Shown piece by piece: positions 33,679 through 43,076 of a stretch of 64,000 bases of DNA; the stretch's first letter is position 1; the number at the start of each line of letters is the position of its first letter. The position numbers and the translations under genes were made by a program. Under the pieces are notes generated by a model. That model was not told the DNA's origin, did not search any database, and saw nothing but the letters and a program-made list of their open reading frames with translations. Location of the stretch: positions 51,507,056-51,571,055 of the forward strand of contig NC_090768.1 in NCBI RefSeq assembly GCF_036898095.1, read 5' to 3'. The stretch is from Palaemon carinicauda (Eukaryota > Arthropoda > Malacostraca > Decapoda > Palaemonidae).

Positions 33679-34026
33679 GACAAATTCGAAGATAATTTGT
33701 ATTTTTCCTAACCATACAAACCTTAGCTATTTACAAAGGGTTATTACTTTTAGCGTAGCTGAAATGGCGAGCCATTAGAATTTAACGAGGGTGTATTACC
33801 CCCGCGCTAGTTAGCGGGGGGGTAGGGGAGTGGTAGCTAGCTACCCCTCCTCCCCCTCACACACAGGTGAATACTCACTTTCACTTAGAGGTAGGACTTG
33901 TCTTGGGGGACAGGGCTGGCGGGCAAATATGTGTAAATAGCTAAGGTTTGTATGGTTAGGAAAAATACAAATTATCTTCGAATTTGTCATTTGTTCCGTA
34001 ACCGAAATACAAACCACGCTATTTAC
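33679..34026. repeat. C2 left ITR and ICR
   Basis: The ITR pairs with 41490-41669. The ICR 33932-34026 joins complements of both outer ends at 'gaatttgtc|atttgttcc', which reads AAATGAC on the other strand. The circle junction thus carries a single AAT, the same trinucleotide found at the insertion site. Confidence 0.9.
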
Positions 34027-34509
34027 AAAGGGTGACTTATCCCTTAGGAAGGGTGGAAAGTCCCCAGCCATACTGGCTTTGGCTTTACCCGGGGACTCAG
34101 AATCCGAGTGAGTCGCACTCGAGAAAAGGAGTCCCTGCACCTCACAAGTTCCTTGCACCGCAAGGAACCATGTGGCCTACGTAAGCTTGTGTGTGAAGGA
34201 AGAAGTGTGACCCGTCCTAGGCAGTTGACCTGGAGTTCCAGAAGGAACTCTGGGTTAGGACGTTCCCAATACCACCTCGTCAGGGTATGGGGGACGCGAC
34301 AGTATTGACTCAATACTCGGAACACAAGGAAGCATGGTTTACCTGCAGAGGTTCGAGGTCAGCTATGCAGAGACCAGGATGCTGCTTCCCCGTAGAGGGG
34401 ATGATGAAGAAAGAAGTAAGGGCCAGACATACTTCTTTCGTTCATGCAGACTAAAACCTGATAACAATGCCCTCAACCTTCTGCTACCTGTCCAAAAAGG
34501 AGCCTGAGG

Positions 34510-35848
34510 TTATACCAGCTGTTGTGTAGCCACCACAGAGCGATAGAAAACGTATCGAGACTCCTGTGGGTCACGCCCTGCAGGAAGCGGGCTGCGAAGG
34601 TCATCAGACGCTTCCAGACTCCAGCTTGTAGCACCTGCGTCACAGAGTAGTATTACTCGAAGGCGAGGGACGTTGCGATGTATCCAACATCGTGCTGTAG
34701 GGCGACGTGACGGGGGAGGGTCTGAAGACAGGTCGAGATGAATGTCCTTGAGTCCGGGCTGAAGAGGTATACTGGTGACTCTCCCCCCATGTCCTCCTTG
34801 TGTTCCCAAATCGGCTGCAACTGAGGCCAAACTGCAGCTGTTCCCAGCGCTAACCTCTCGATTCCTGTACTGGCAAGAAAGAGAAGGTCTTGGGACATCA
34901 GACACAGAATGGAGACTCAAAATCTTGAATGAATCGGACCGAAGGGTCGGGACCCTCAGATTCTGAGTCTAGCCAACAACTCAGGAGCGAGCCTGAATGT
35001 TGCCTTCCCCTCTTCCTTAGAAAGGGGGGGAGTAGTAAGAGACCAAGAAGATTGCTTACACACTGGCCGTGGCCAGAGTGAGCAGAAGACCCAAGGCGGA
35101 ATACAATCCGAGGCCTGTCGTAAAAGGGTCTTGAGAAGATCTCTTAAAGGACTAAAAGTCCGAGCCATGCTCCAAGTTGGAGGTCTTCCTCCGACTAGGG
35201 CAGGGACGATCGTAGCTTCGCATGAGCGAGGATAGATCCAGCGGGCAGGAAAAAGTTATTCCTTTAAGCCTGAAGGTCAGGGAAAGGCTGAGCGACAGGC
35301 TTCATTGCCAAGAGCGGAAAGGAGTTTCCTCCCGCCGAAAGGCAATAAGACCGTTATTGCTGGAGAAGAGGCCTCACGGGAAGAGGTATATCTCCCACGG
35401 CACCAACCACCTTAGACTCTTCACTTTGCCTGGGAGACCCCTGTGGATGACTATCGCAGATGACGCGACCTCCGTACCGCGACTGTAGCGGGTTGTCTCT
35501 TCTAGAGGAGGAAGCGTAGTGTCTCCAGGCATGAAGCCGAAGCGACGCCCCGGTTCGGGAGAGATGTCGCAGTGTGGTTGCTTGAGTAGTCTGCGCCGTG
35601 GGAGAAGCTCTCCCGGGAGTTCCGTCAGGGGAAGCAGAGGGTCCAGAAACCGTTCTGCGCATAGTCCCAGTGGAGCTCTCCCATTGAAAGGTTGACAGAC
35701 AACCTGGTTTTGTTGAGACCCATTGTCCGCAGACAAAAAGGAGGGAAGACGCAGGCGTCGAAGTTGTCCCACCATCACCGGAATGCATCTTGCCAGAGTC
35801 TCGGGGTCTGAGACTGGGGGGAAAACTAGCGGAAGCTTGAGGTTCCAA
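34510..35848 (-). pseudogene. C2 tyrosine recombinase, heavily decayed
   Basis: Nucleotide similarity to the C1 and C3 YR genes is plain (for example 'tcctgtgggtcacgccctgcagg', 'cagcttgtagcacctgcgtc', 'gggcgacgtgacgg'). The reading frame is broken many times and the HxxR and Tyr boxes are damaged. No functional recombinase can come from it. Confidence 0.75.
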
Positions 35849-35849
35849 G

Positions 35850-37230
35850 CTGTCGCGATCAGGTCCCCCAGACCAGCACTTGCTGGTTACCCAAGGTCAA
35901 AGACCCTTAGGTACACTCTCTCTATGAGGCTCTGCTCGGATAGTCTGAGAGAAACATTCCCCTGCCTGGAATGAGAGAGCCGATGGTGGAATTGAGAGAA
36001 TCTCAATCATCCCGGTATCTCTACTGCAAGATGTGAAGGTGTGAAAATGCGTCCCCTGCTGGTTAGCATGAAGTCGACACGCAACGGGGCGACTTGGCAG
36101 GAGCGGTAGGATCTGAAGAGGGGCCAGACTAAGGCCCTTAAGCCTGCCTGAATGATGGAGAGGTATCCTTCAGGTCTTGACCATAGGCCTGGACCGGAAC
36201 ATGCCCCCCCCCCCCCTTTCCTTTGACGAGTCCGAGAACCGCATCAAGAATGTGGGGAAAGGACGAGAATATCCACTACCATCAAGAGGCTCCATAGGTC
36301 AACACCCATTGCAGGTTTAATAGTTCCGCTGGTCCCATAGGGCCAGGGAGTCCGGTTAAACATTGCCTGAAGCCACCGGAACTTGGATCGCCCCACATGG
36401 AACTTATCCTGAGGCGACCGTTCGGACTATAAACGGGTCAATGAGGAAAGAAGAACTAGGAAACGTTCCAAGGTAGGGCTGAAAACTCTGCTTGACTGAG
36501 AACAGGTACTGCGACTCTCCTCAGTCTTGCCACAGTCAACCGAAAGGAAGGCTCGGAGGATGTGGTAACAGAATCTGGCGTCCCCAGGTGGTCACCCATC
36601 CAAGTACCGACGTTGCTTAACCTCGCTGGACGGACGAGAAGCGGGGTTTCCAACGTGGTAAGGCGGTTGACTCAATATCATGGCCAGATACTCCAGATGT
36701 TGAGGCAGAGGAAGAGAAGGCTTCAAGCAAAATACCATGAGCCCACACTCATGGTCAGCATTCGGAAGCTTTTCCCGGAGCTGAAGAAGGTCGAAACCCG
36801 AGCCTACCGGAGTTGACCAGCCCTCCAAACAGCAGAGGAGGCGGAAGTCTGCACCTGAGCGGCCAAGAGGAAGGTAGGGAGAGTTCTCTGGGGAAACAAA
36901 CCTGCTATGCCACGGCGGGATAGCCACACTGCATCATAAGCAGGAATACTTGCAGTTTAGGCTGAATTCGACGAGCACCCTGGAAGATGGATGGAATGGA
37001 AACTGAAAGTACCCGTCCTTCCGATCCAGGGTTAAAGGAGTCCTGTCGCCTCGTTACCAGTCTGATCGATTCTGCTGGTCTACGCTGGCCGAAGTTTGTT
37101 CGACAAACTTGATCAGGGCTGAGAGGTCGACTATGGACATCCCCTCTCAGATCCTTCCTTACAAGAAAGGATCGACTGAGGGGGCCGGGGGTGAAGCCGT
37201 CGATGATCCTAAGGAAGACCTTCGCCTAAG
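35850..37230 (-). pseudogene. C2 reverse transcriptase/RNase H, heavily decayed
   Basis: Collinear with the C1 RT region (shared 'aatatcatggccagata' and 'gaccataggcctgga' type blocks). A LEYLAMIL remnant of the RT thumb-side motif YLGMIL is visible at ~36680. Many stops, and interrupted at 36567-36672 by a 5S-like insert absent from C1. Confidence 0.7.
36567..36672 (-). pseudogene. 5S rRNA-derived sequence inside C2
   Basis: On the minus strand from 36672 the sequence follows the 5S rRNA layout: 'gtcaaccgccttaccacgtt', 'cttctcgtccg', 'gaggttaagcaacgtcgg' (A-box region), 'tacttggatgggtgacc' and 'acctgggga' (C-box region). About 8-10 nt before 'tacttgg' and the last bases are lost or changed. 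C1 lacks the insert at the corresponding place. It may be a retroposed 5S pseudogene or the head of a 5S-derived (SINE3-type) element. Confidence 0.72.
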
Positions 37231-38445
37231 GTATGGATCATTCTGCCCAACCGGGCAACTCTGCTGATGCTATGGCATAGAGGTTCAGAGACACTGAATT
37301 CGCTGACAGAGACGGCAGGCGCGATATCCTTGGCTACTCACAGAGATTGTGCGGGAATGGGCATCGGGAAGCTGTCATTCGGATGAGTAACCTTAAGCAT
37401 CCTCCCAGCGAAAAAACCTGCAATCCTAGAGTTCGTGAACTCCTTTTAGGACTATGCCCCCCCGGGGGAGTCTCCCGTGCCATCTGTTCCTGACAGGAGG
37501 AAACTGCAATTGGACACCTTGTCCCAGTTGTCGTAGCCGATAACTTAGGCCGACGTGGTTGAAAGAAAAGGGAGCTGGAGCCCTGCAGAGTCTGGAAGAA
37601 AGCGCCTTGGAGGAGTGAAACCGGAAGTCGATTTACTCCGCACAGCAGATGTTTAAGTCTCTGTCCTTGGGCAAAGACAAAACTCTTCTCAAGGATGGAA
37701 GGGTGTCTGAGGTCGTTGACCTCCACAGATGAGACACCCGAAGGAAGCCTTCAGTCAGTGCGTCCAGATGGTACAACATCGAGCTTGTCCGCAAGTAGAT
37801 ACTTAACGACGAAAGGCCAAGGTGCCTGAGCTCGAGAGGAGGAAAGTACCCTTGATCTTCCTGTAGCTTCCTTGAACCAAACCTCGGGCCGTAACCGAGG
37901 AGGGAAAGAACCTGGTAAGCTCCCAGAGGAAGAGGTAAGCAGTCACCCCTTGTCCGATGGAGAAATCTTCAACGGAAAGCCCCCCCGCCAAAAATCCTTC
38001 CAGGGCGGGAGAAGGAGAGAGTACTCGTGCAGGAGAGGGGACCCTCGAGACCGACCTCTTGGGAACCAACTTCGCCCTGGGGGAAGTCACCACGAAGTCC
38101 ACTCCTCTCTTTCTCTTCAGCGTAGGAGAGACAGCCGCTGGTTTGTTACCCTGGCCGGTGAGTGCTGGTTTCATAACCCTCATTAACGCCCGTGCCAGCG
38201 GATCAAACCATGTCTGCTGCTCCAAGGACACAGAGTCCGAAATCCTCGCTAAGGTGAAAGGGATCGGGCGATCCTTTGGAGAGGACACGACGGTTCCTGC
38301 CTGAAAAGAAGGTGGGAAGAATGCTGTACTGACCTGTCTTCGTCCTGCACTACCAACCTGTGCTTGGATGGAGGTGATCCCGAGTGCCGCCTAGGAGCAC
38401 GCGTCCCTGCTGCTACCACCGGCTGTGGAATTCGCCGCGAACTAT

Positions 38446-38683
38446 GGTCGCGCGAGGGCGAATGGTCGCGCAAAGGCGAATGGTCGCGCGGGCGCGCAGG
38501 CGAGTGGTCGCGCGGGCGCGCAGGCGAGCGGTCGCGAGGGCGCGCAGGCGAGCGATCGCGCGGGCGCGCAGGCGAGCGATCGCGCGGGGCGCGCAGGCGA
38601 GCGATCGCGCGGGCGCGCAGGCGAGCGATCGCGCGGGCGCGCAGGCGAGCGATCGCGCGGGCGCGCAGGCGAATGGGCGTGAC
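38446..38683. repeat. 24-bp CpG-rich minisatellite
   Basis: About nine units of 'gcgatcgcgcgggcgcgcag' plus 'gcga'. Early units are degenerate ('gcgaatggtcgcgcaaag') and later ones nearly identical. One unit near 38588 has an extra G that shifts the frame. Most of the unit is CpG. Confidence 0.93.
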
Positions 38684-38745
38684 GGCGAGGGATCGTGCTG
38701 CCGCGTAGGTGAAGAAGATCGCTGGCGGTAAGCGATGGCGAGCAG

Positions 38746-39286
38746 CATGTGTAGGTGAATGATCGCGTGATAGGGTGCGATGGTGATCAGCATCCGCAAG
38801 AGGGCGATCGTTCAGGGTTGTGCGATGAGGAGCAGCATGCGTAAGCGGGCAATCGTGCAGGGTTGTGCGATGGCGAGCAGCATGCGCAGGTGAATGATCG
38901 CGTGAAAGGGTGCGATGGTGATCAGCATCTGCAGGAGGGCGATCGTTCAGGGTTGTGCGATGAGGAGCAGCATGCGTAAGCGGGCAATCGTTCAGGGTTG
39001 TGCGATGGCGAGCAGCATGCGCAGGTGAATGATCGCGTGAAAGGGTGCGATGGTGATCAGCATCCGCAAGAGGGCGATCGTTCAGGGTTGTGCGATGAGG
39101 AGCAGCATGCGTAAGCGGGCAATCGTTCAGGGTTGTGCGATGGCGAGCAGCATGCGCAGGTGAATGATCGCGTGAAAGGGTGCGATGGTGATCAGCATTC
39201 GCAAGAGGGCGATCGTTCAGGGTTGTGCGATGAGGAGCAGCATGCGTAAGCGGGCAATCGTTCAGGGTTGTGCGATGGCGAGCAGC
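38746..39286. repeat. 135-bp tandem repeat, four copies
   Basis: Copies start at 38746, 38881, 39016 and 39151 with 'catgcgcaggtgaatgatcg'. Each contains internal ~45-bp sub-repeats ('gcgatcgttcagggttgtgc', 'gaggagcagcatgcgtaagc'). The unit is a whole number of codons. Confidence 0.93.
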
Positions 39287-39290
39287 ATGC

Positions 39291-39656
39291 GATGGCGATC
39301 AGCATCCGCAGTTGAGGGTCGCGCGATGGCGATCAGCATCCGCAGTTGAGGGTCGCGCGATGGCGATCAGCATCCGCAGTTGAGGGTCGCGCGATGGCGA
39401 TCAGCATCCGCAGTTGAGGGTCGCGCGATGGCGATCAGCATCCGCAGTTGAGGGTCGCGCGATGGCGATCAGCATCCGCAGTTGAGGGTCGCGCGATGGC
39501 GATCAGCATCCGCAGTTGAGGGTCGCGCGATGGCGATCAGCATCCGCAGTTGAGGGTCGCGCGATGGCGATCAGCATCCGCAGTTGAGGGTCGCGCGATG
39601 GCGATCAGCATCTGCAGTTGAGGGTCGCGCGATGGCGATCAGCATCCGCAGTTGAG
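39291..39656. repeat. 34-bp tandem repeat, ~10.8 copies
   Basis: Near-identical units starting 'gatggcgatcagcatccgca' followed by 'gttgagggtcgcgc'. Unlike the neighbouring arrays, 34 is not a multiple of three, so expansion happened with no coding constraint. Confidence 0.95.
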
Positions 39657-39737
39657 CTAGTAGCTGGCGAACCATGTTCCTCCAGAAGTGTTGGAGAACG
39701 TTGGCGTGCCAGCTGTAACACACGTGGGCGATCCGGA

Positions 39738-39845
39738 GATCGCTGGCGAGCTGATGATCGCTGACGAGCTGACGATCGCTGGCGAGCTGATGATCGCTGA
39801 CGAGCTGATGATCGCTGACGAGCTGATGATCGCTGCCGAGCAGAA
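39738..39845. repeat. 18-bp tandem repeat, six copies
   Basis: Units 'gatcgctgacgagctgat' at 39738, 39756, 39774, 39792, 39810 and 39828. On the minus strand they read as a Ser-Ala-Ile-Ile-Ser-Ser hexapeptide in the Gag frame. A further 18-19-bp array 'gtccgtcgggaagaccgtt' lies at 40081-40170. Confidence 0.9.
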
Positions 39846-41489
39846 GGCTACGCGTGGAAGCCTGCGCAAAGAAGAGTCCTTGACCCCGACCTGAACCGAA
39901 GTTCTAGATCGCGAGGGCGAACGTGGGCGCACAGGGCACGTAACAGGAACCGCAGGGAAGATCATCTTGAAAGCGCTGACGAACAGGAGAGCGCTGACGA
40001 ACAGAAGGGCGCGCAGGGAAACCCTGACACGCAAGGGAAGAAACCCCGTGGGGGCAACCCTTTGCCCCGAAGGGATCGTTGTCCGCCGGGAGACTGATGT
40101 CCGTCGGAAGACCGCTGTCCGTCGGGAAGACCGTTGTCCGTCGGGAAGACCGTTGCCCGTCGGAAGACGGGATTAGACTGCTGTCCATCTGCACCAAGAC
40201 GGAAGATCGAGAAAAAGAAGTTGTAGGCTGCAAACGGAGATTCAAAAAGGCGCCTCAAGCACCCTTATAGGGAGATGAGAGGCCCTTACGACGAGGCGGA
40301 CGGAGGGCCTACGGCGAGGGAGGCCAACAGCAACAGCAACAGAAGAAACCTCCGAAGAGGAGTCTCTATGAGTGTACTCTCTCGCGAACGAAAGAGAAAC
40401 ACTTCGTGGAAGAGACTGGTCAGCCAGTGACCTAAAAGGGGCAATCCTCCGAAGAGGAGCTCCTGCAGTTGCCCAGCCCCTTGAGCGAAACTGCAGGTGC
40501 GACCGCTCAGCACCAAGAGCATAGTCGCACGAAAAAAAGGCAAGAGAAGAACCCCCCAAAAGAGGAAAAGCTCAAGCCTGGACAGGAAAAAAACTTCCCT
40601 CGGAAGGAAAGTTATCCGCCCAAGGAGGCAAGCCTCCTGACTGTTCTAAAATGAACTGGAGAGCTGTCCGTCGACACGGGAGTACTACCAGTAGAAGGAG
40701 ACACGCCCCTGACGACAATACAAGGGGGGAGGCAGCAACAGCCGAATCCCCAGGACTCAACCAGACAGCTCACACCGTTGCTATATTACAGAAACGAACT
40801 AGATCGGTAACTGTAAAAAAATAAAACAAATAATATTAGTACACATTCATTCCCCCGGGAAGGCTCCGAAGAGGAATCCCGAGGGAAAGGAACAAGAATT
40901 ACACAACAGGCACGTGCCCTCACAACCACTTACACTCGCGGAAGGAGAGCTGTAACCAAAACAGAATTATAACAATTATAATTATGTAACTATGTAATTA
41001 TGTAATTTAAAAATGAATGAACACTAAAGAAAAAAACGAAAACCCCGAAAGGAATCGTTCTACAAGCTGAAAAAAAAAACAACTACAATTAGATTCATAA
41101 ACTAATTGAGACAAAATGTACGGCGTAGCAACCCCACCCACACGGGAAGGAAGCTACAAGGGCGTAGTAAAACATAGTAAAAGGGTGAACGACCTCAAGA
41201 GAGAGAGAGAGAGAAAGACCGAAGTCAAACTCGATCGCAACCCATAAAATTAGGCCGTGGTGGCCTAACTGCCGAGGCCTCCACGTAGATATCGTACACT
41301 ACACACACACATCTGAAAAGGAAACTTACTTATTTCTATACTCAAATATATATACAAACATGAAAACATGTTTACATATATATTGAGTAAAAGAAAAGTA
41401 AGCGATTAAGTAAAGACAAAACAGACAATGGCTGCCAAGCGAGGACCAAGACAGAGACGTCTGTCACAGTCCGAGCCAAAAGTGAAAGT

Positions 41490-41669
41490 GTGTATTCACC
41501 TGTGTGTGAGGGGGAGGAGGGGTAGCTAGCTACCACTCCCCTACCCCCCCGCTAACTAGCGCGGGGGTAATACACCCTCGTTAAATTCTAATGGCTCGCC
41601 ATTTCAGCTACGCTAAAAGTAATAACCCTTTGTAAATAGCGTGGTTTGTATTTCGGTTACGGAACAAAT
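41490..41669. repeat. C2 right ITR
   Basis: Reverse complement of the left end with no difference seen over the region compared (from 'gtattcacctgtgtgtgagg' to 'aataaccctttgtaaat'). The last ~40 bp (agcgtggtttgtatttcgg...) differ from the left terminus, as usual for DIRS. Confidence 0.9.
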
Positions 41670-42131
41670 AGAGGGTTGGGCATGAATGTAAAGAGAGTTC
41701 TATATGAGAAAGTGATTGTACCAACTGTGATGTATGGATCGGAGTTGTGGAGAATGAAAGTGATAGAGAGACAGAAATTGAATGTGTTTGAGATGAAGTG
41801 TCTAAGGAGTATGGCTGGTGTATCTCGAGTAGATAGGGTTAGGAACGAAGTGGTGAGGGAGAGAACGGGTGTAAGAAATGAGTTAGCGGCTAGAGTTGAT
41901 ATGAATGTGTTGAGGTGGTTTGGCCATGTTGAGAGAATGGAAAATGGTTGTCTGCTAAAGAAGGTGATGAATGCAAGAGTTGATGGGAGAAGTACAAGAG
42001 GAAGGCCAAGGTTTGGGTGGATGGATGGTGTGAAGAAAGCTCTGGGTGATAGGAGGATAGACGTGAGAGAGGCAAGAGAGCGTGCTAGAAATAGGAATGA
42101 ATGGCGAGCGATTGTGACGCAGTTCCAGTAG
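41670..42131 (+). pseudogene. LINE reverse transcriptase fragment, part 2 (C-terminus)
   Basis: Continues the frame of 33361-33678 (RGLGMNVKRVLYEKVIVPT, then SELWRMKVIERQKLNVFEMK, VLRWFGHVERMENG, GRPRFGWMDGVKKALGD), stop at 42129-42131. This C-terminal region is characteristic of many arthropod LINE proteins. The 3' UTR follows to 42392. Confidence 0.87.
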
Positions 42132-42869
42132 GCCCTGCTGCTTCCTCCGGTGCCTTAGATGACCGCGGAGGTAGCAGCAGTAGAGGAGTCAGCATTATGA
42201 AGCTTCATCTGTGGTGGAAATGTGGGAGGTTGGGCTGTGGCACCCTAGCAGTACCAGCTGAACTCGGTTGAGTCCCTGATTAGGCTGAAGGAACATAGAG
42301 AGTAGAGGTCCCCTTTTTTGTTTTGTTTCATTGTCGGTGTCGGCTACTCCCCAAAATTGGGGGAAGTGCCTTGGTATATGTATGGATGGATGGCAACTCA
42401 ACCCGTAACTGGAAGGAAGCTACCGTAATATGTAGTAGTAATAAAATGGTAAACGACCTCAAGTAGAGAGAGAGAGACCGTAGTCAAACTAAACCCCCTT
42501 GTTCCCTACGCTGGTAGACCAAGTTCCCCGTAGGGAAGGAGGAACAACGGAGAAACAGATTAATAAATAAAGTCAAGCGATGACGATTCCCCACGGCGCC
42601 CGTCGAAGGGAGACCGAAGGACCAGGGGAGAGATCGCGACCCATGAAATGTCACCGTGGGGGCCTGGGACCACATGGAGATGTTGTCGTACAAATGAGTG
42701 GACTTCCACACACACACACAGCACAAACACTGAAAAGGAAACTTACTGTATTTCTATACTCAAATATATACATAAACATAAGAATATTTACATATATATT
42801 AAGTATAAGAAAAGTAAGTAATTAAGTAAAGACAAAACATTGATGGCTGCCATGCGAGGACGGGACAGA

Positions 42870-43076
42870 GACGTCTGTTCATCGTCCGAGCCAAAAGTGA
42901 AGTGAAGCAGTTCACCGGTGTGTGAGGGGTAGCTAGCTACCACTCCCCTACCCCCTTGCTAACTAGCGCGAGGGTAATAAACCCTCGTTAAAATTCTAAT
43001 GGCTCGTCATTTCAGCTACGCCGAAAGTAAACCCCTATGTAAATAGCGTGGTTTGTATTTCGGTTACAGAACAAAT
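42870..43076. repeat. C1 right ITR
   Basis: Pairs with 17889-18110. Its inner edge 'gccaaaagtgaagtgaagcag' and core 'tagctagctaccactcccct' are also present in C2 and C3. Confidence 0.88.

Larger units (their letters stand above)
37334..40460 (-). pseudogene. C2 Gag-like region, decayed and array-expanded
   Basis: Similar in order to the C1 Gag. The conserved C-terminal part is at 37334-38288, the linker region is replaced by tandem arrays (38446-39845), and the N-terminal-side part lies at ~39900-40460 (ALEVRAP-like and GAKGCPHGVSSL remnants equivalent to C1 GAKGLSHNVSSV). Multiple frame breaks. Confidence 0.7.
33679..41669 (-). mobile_element. DIRS-like element C2, gene-dead copy with intact ends (7991 bp)
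   Basis: Starts GACAAATTCGAAG next to AAT 33676-33678 and ends GGAACAAAT at 41669. Same family as C1 and C3. ITRs (33679-~33880 and ~41490-41669) look identical across the ~150 bp compared. The ICR is present (33932-34026). YR, RT and Gag are heavily decayed, RT contains a 5S rRNA-derived insertion, and the Gag region holds several expanded tandem arrays. It must have been mobilised by proteins made elsewhere. Confidence 0.9.
33293..42392 (+). mobile_element. 5'-truncated LINE inserted in C1, split by C2
   Basis: The LINE sequence is 33293-33678 plus 41670-42392 (about 1.1 kb). It is flanked by a 9-bp target duplication GCAACTCAA (33284-33292 and 42393-42401). It ends in a short ATGG tandem tail ('tatggatggatgg'), as in RTE-like non-LTR elements. 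Only the C-terminal part of the reverse transcriptase is present. C2 lies between codon AAT (33676-33678) and AGA (41670). Confidence 0.85.
17889..43076 (-). mobile_element. DIRS-like element C1, interrupted by BEL, LINE and C2
   Basis: Outer ends are GACATTCGGAG at 17889 and GGTTACAGAACAAAT at 43076, each next to AAT (17886-17888 and 43074-43076). Removing the BEL element with one TSD (8038 bp) and the LINE+C2 block with one TSD (9109 bp) leaves about 8.04 kb, matching the 7.99 kb of C2. Genes lie on the minus strand: YR 18722-19890, RT/RNase H ~19950-21264, Gag 21711-~24400. The leader resumes at 33062-33292 and 42402-43076. All three genes carry many stops and frameshifts. Confidence 0.88.

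Noticed and set aside
38364..38731. Overlapping Arg/Ala-rich open frames on both strands
   Set aside because: Produced by the 24-bp CpG-rich repeat, which lacks stops in several frames. No protein evidence.
39291..39656. Regular 34-bp repeats reminiscent of a CRISPR array
   Set aside because: Units are directly abutting with no spacers, in an animal genome, inside a decayed Gag gene. It is a minisatellite.
17889..43076. Possibility that C1 is two separate elements and not one interrupted element
   Set aside because: ITRs at 17889 and 43076 match each other better than they match the C2 ends, both borders carry AAT, and the sequence left after removing the insertions equals the C2 length.
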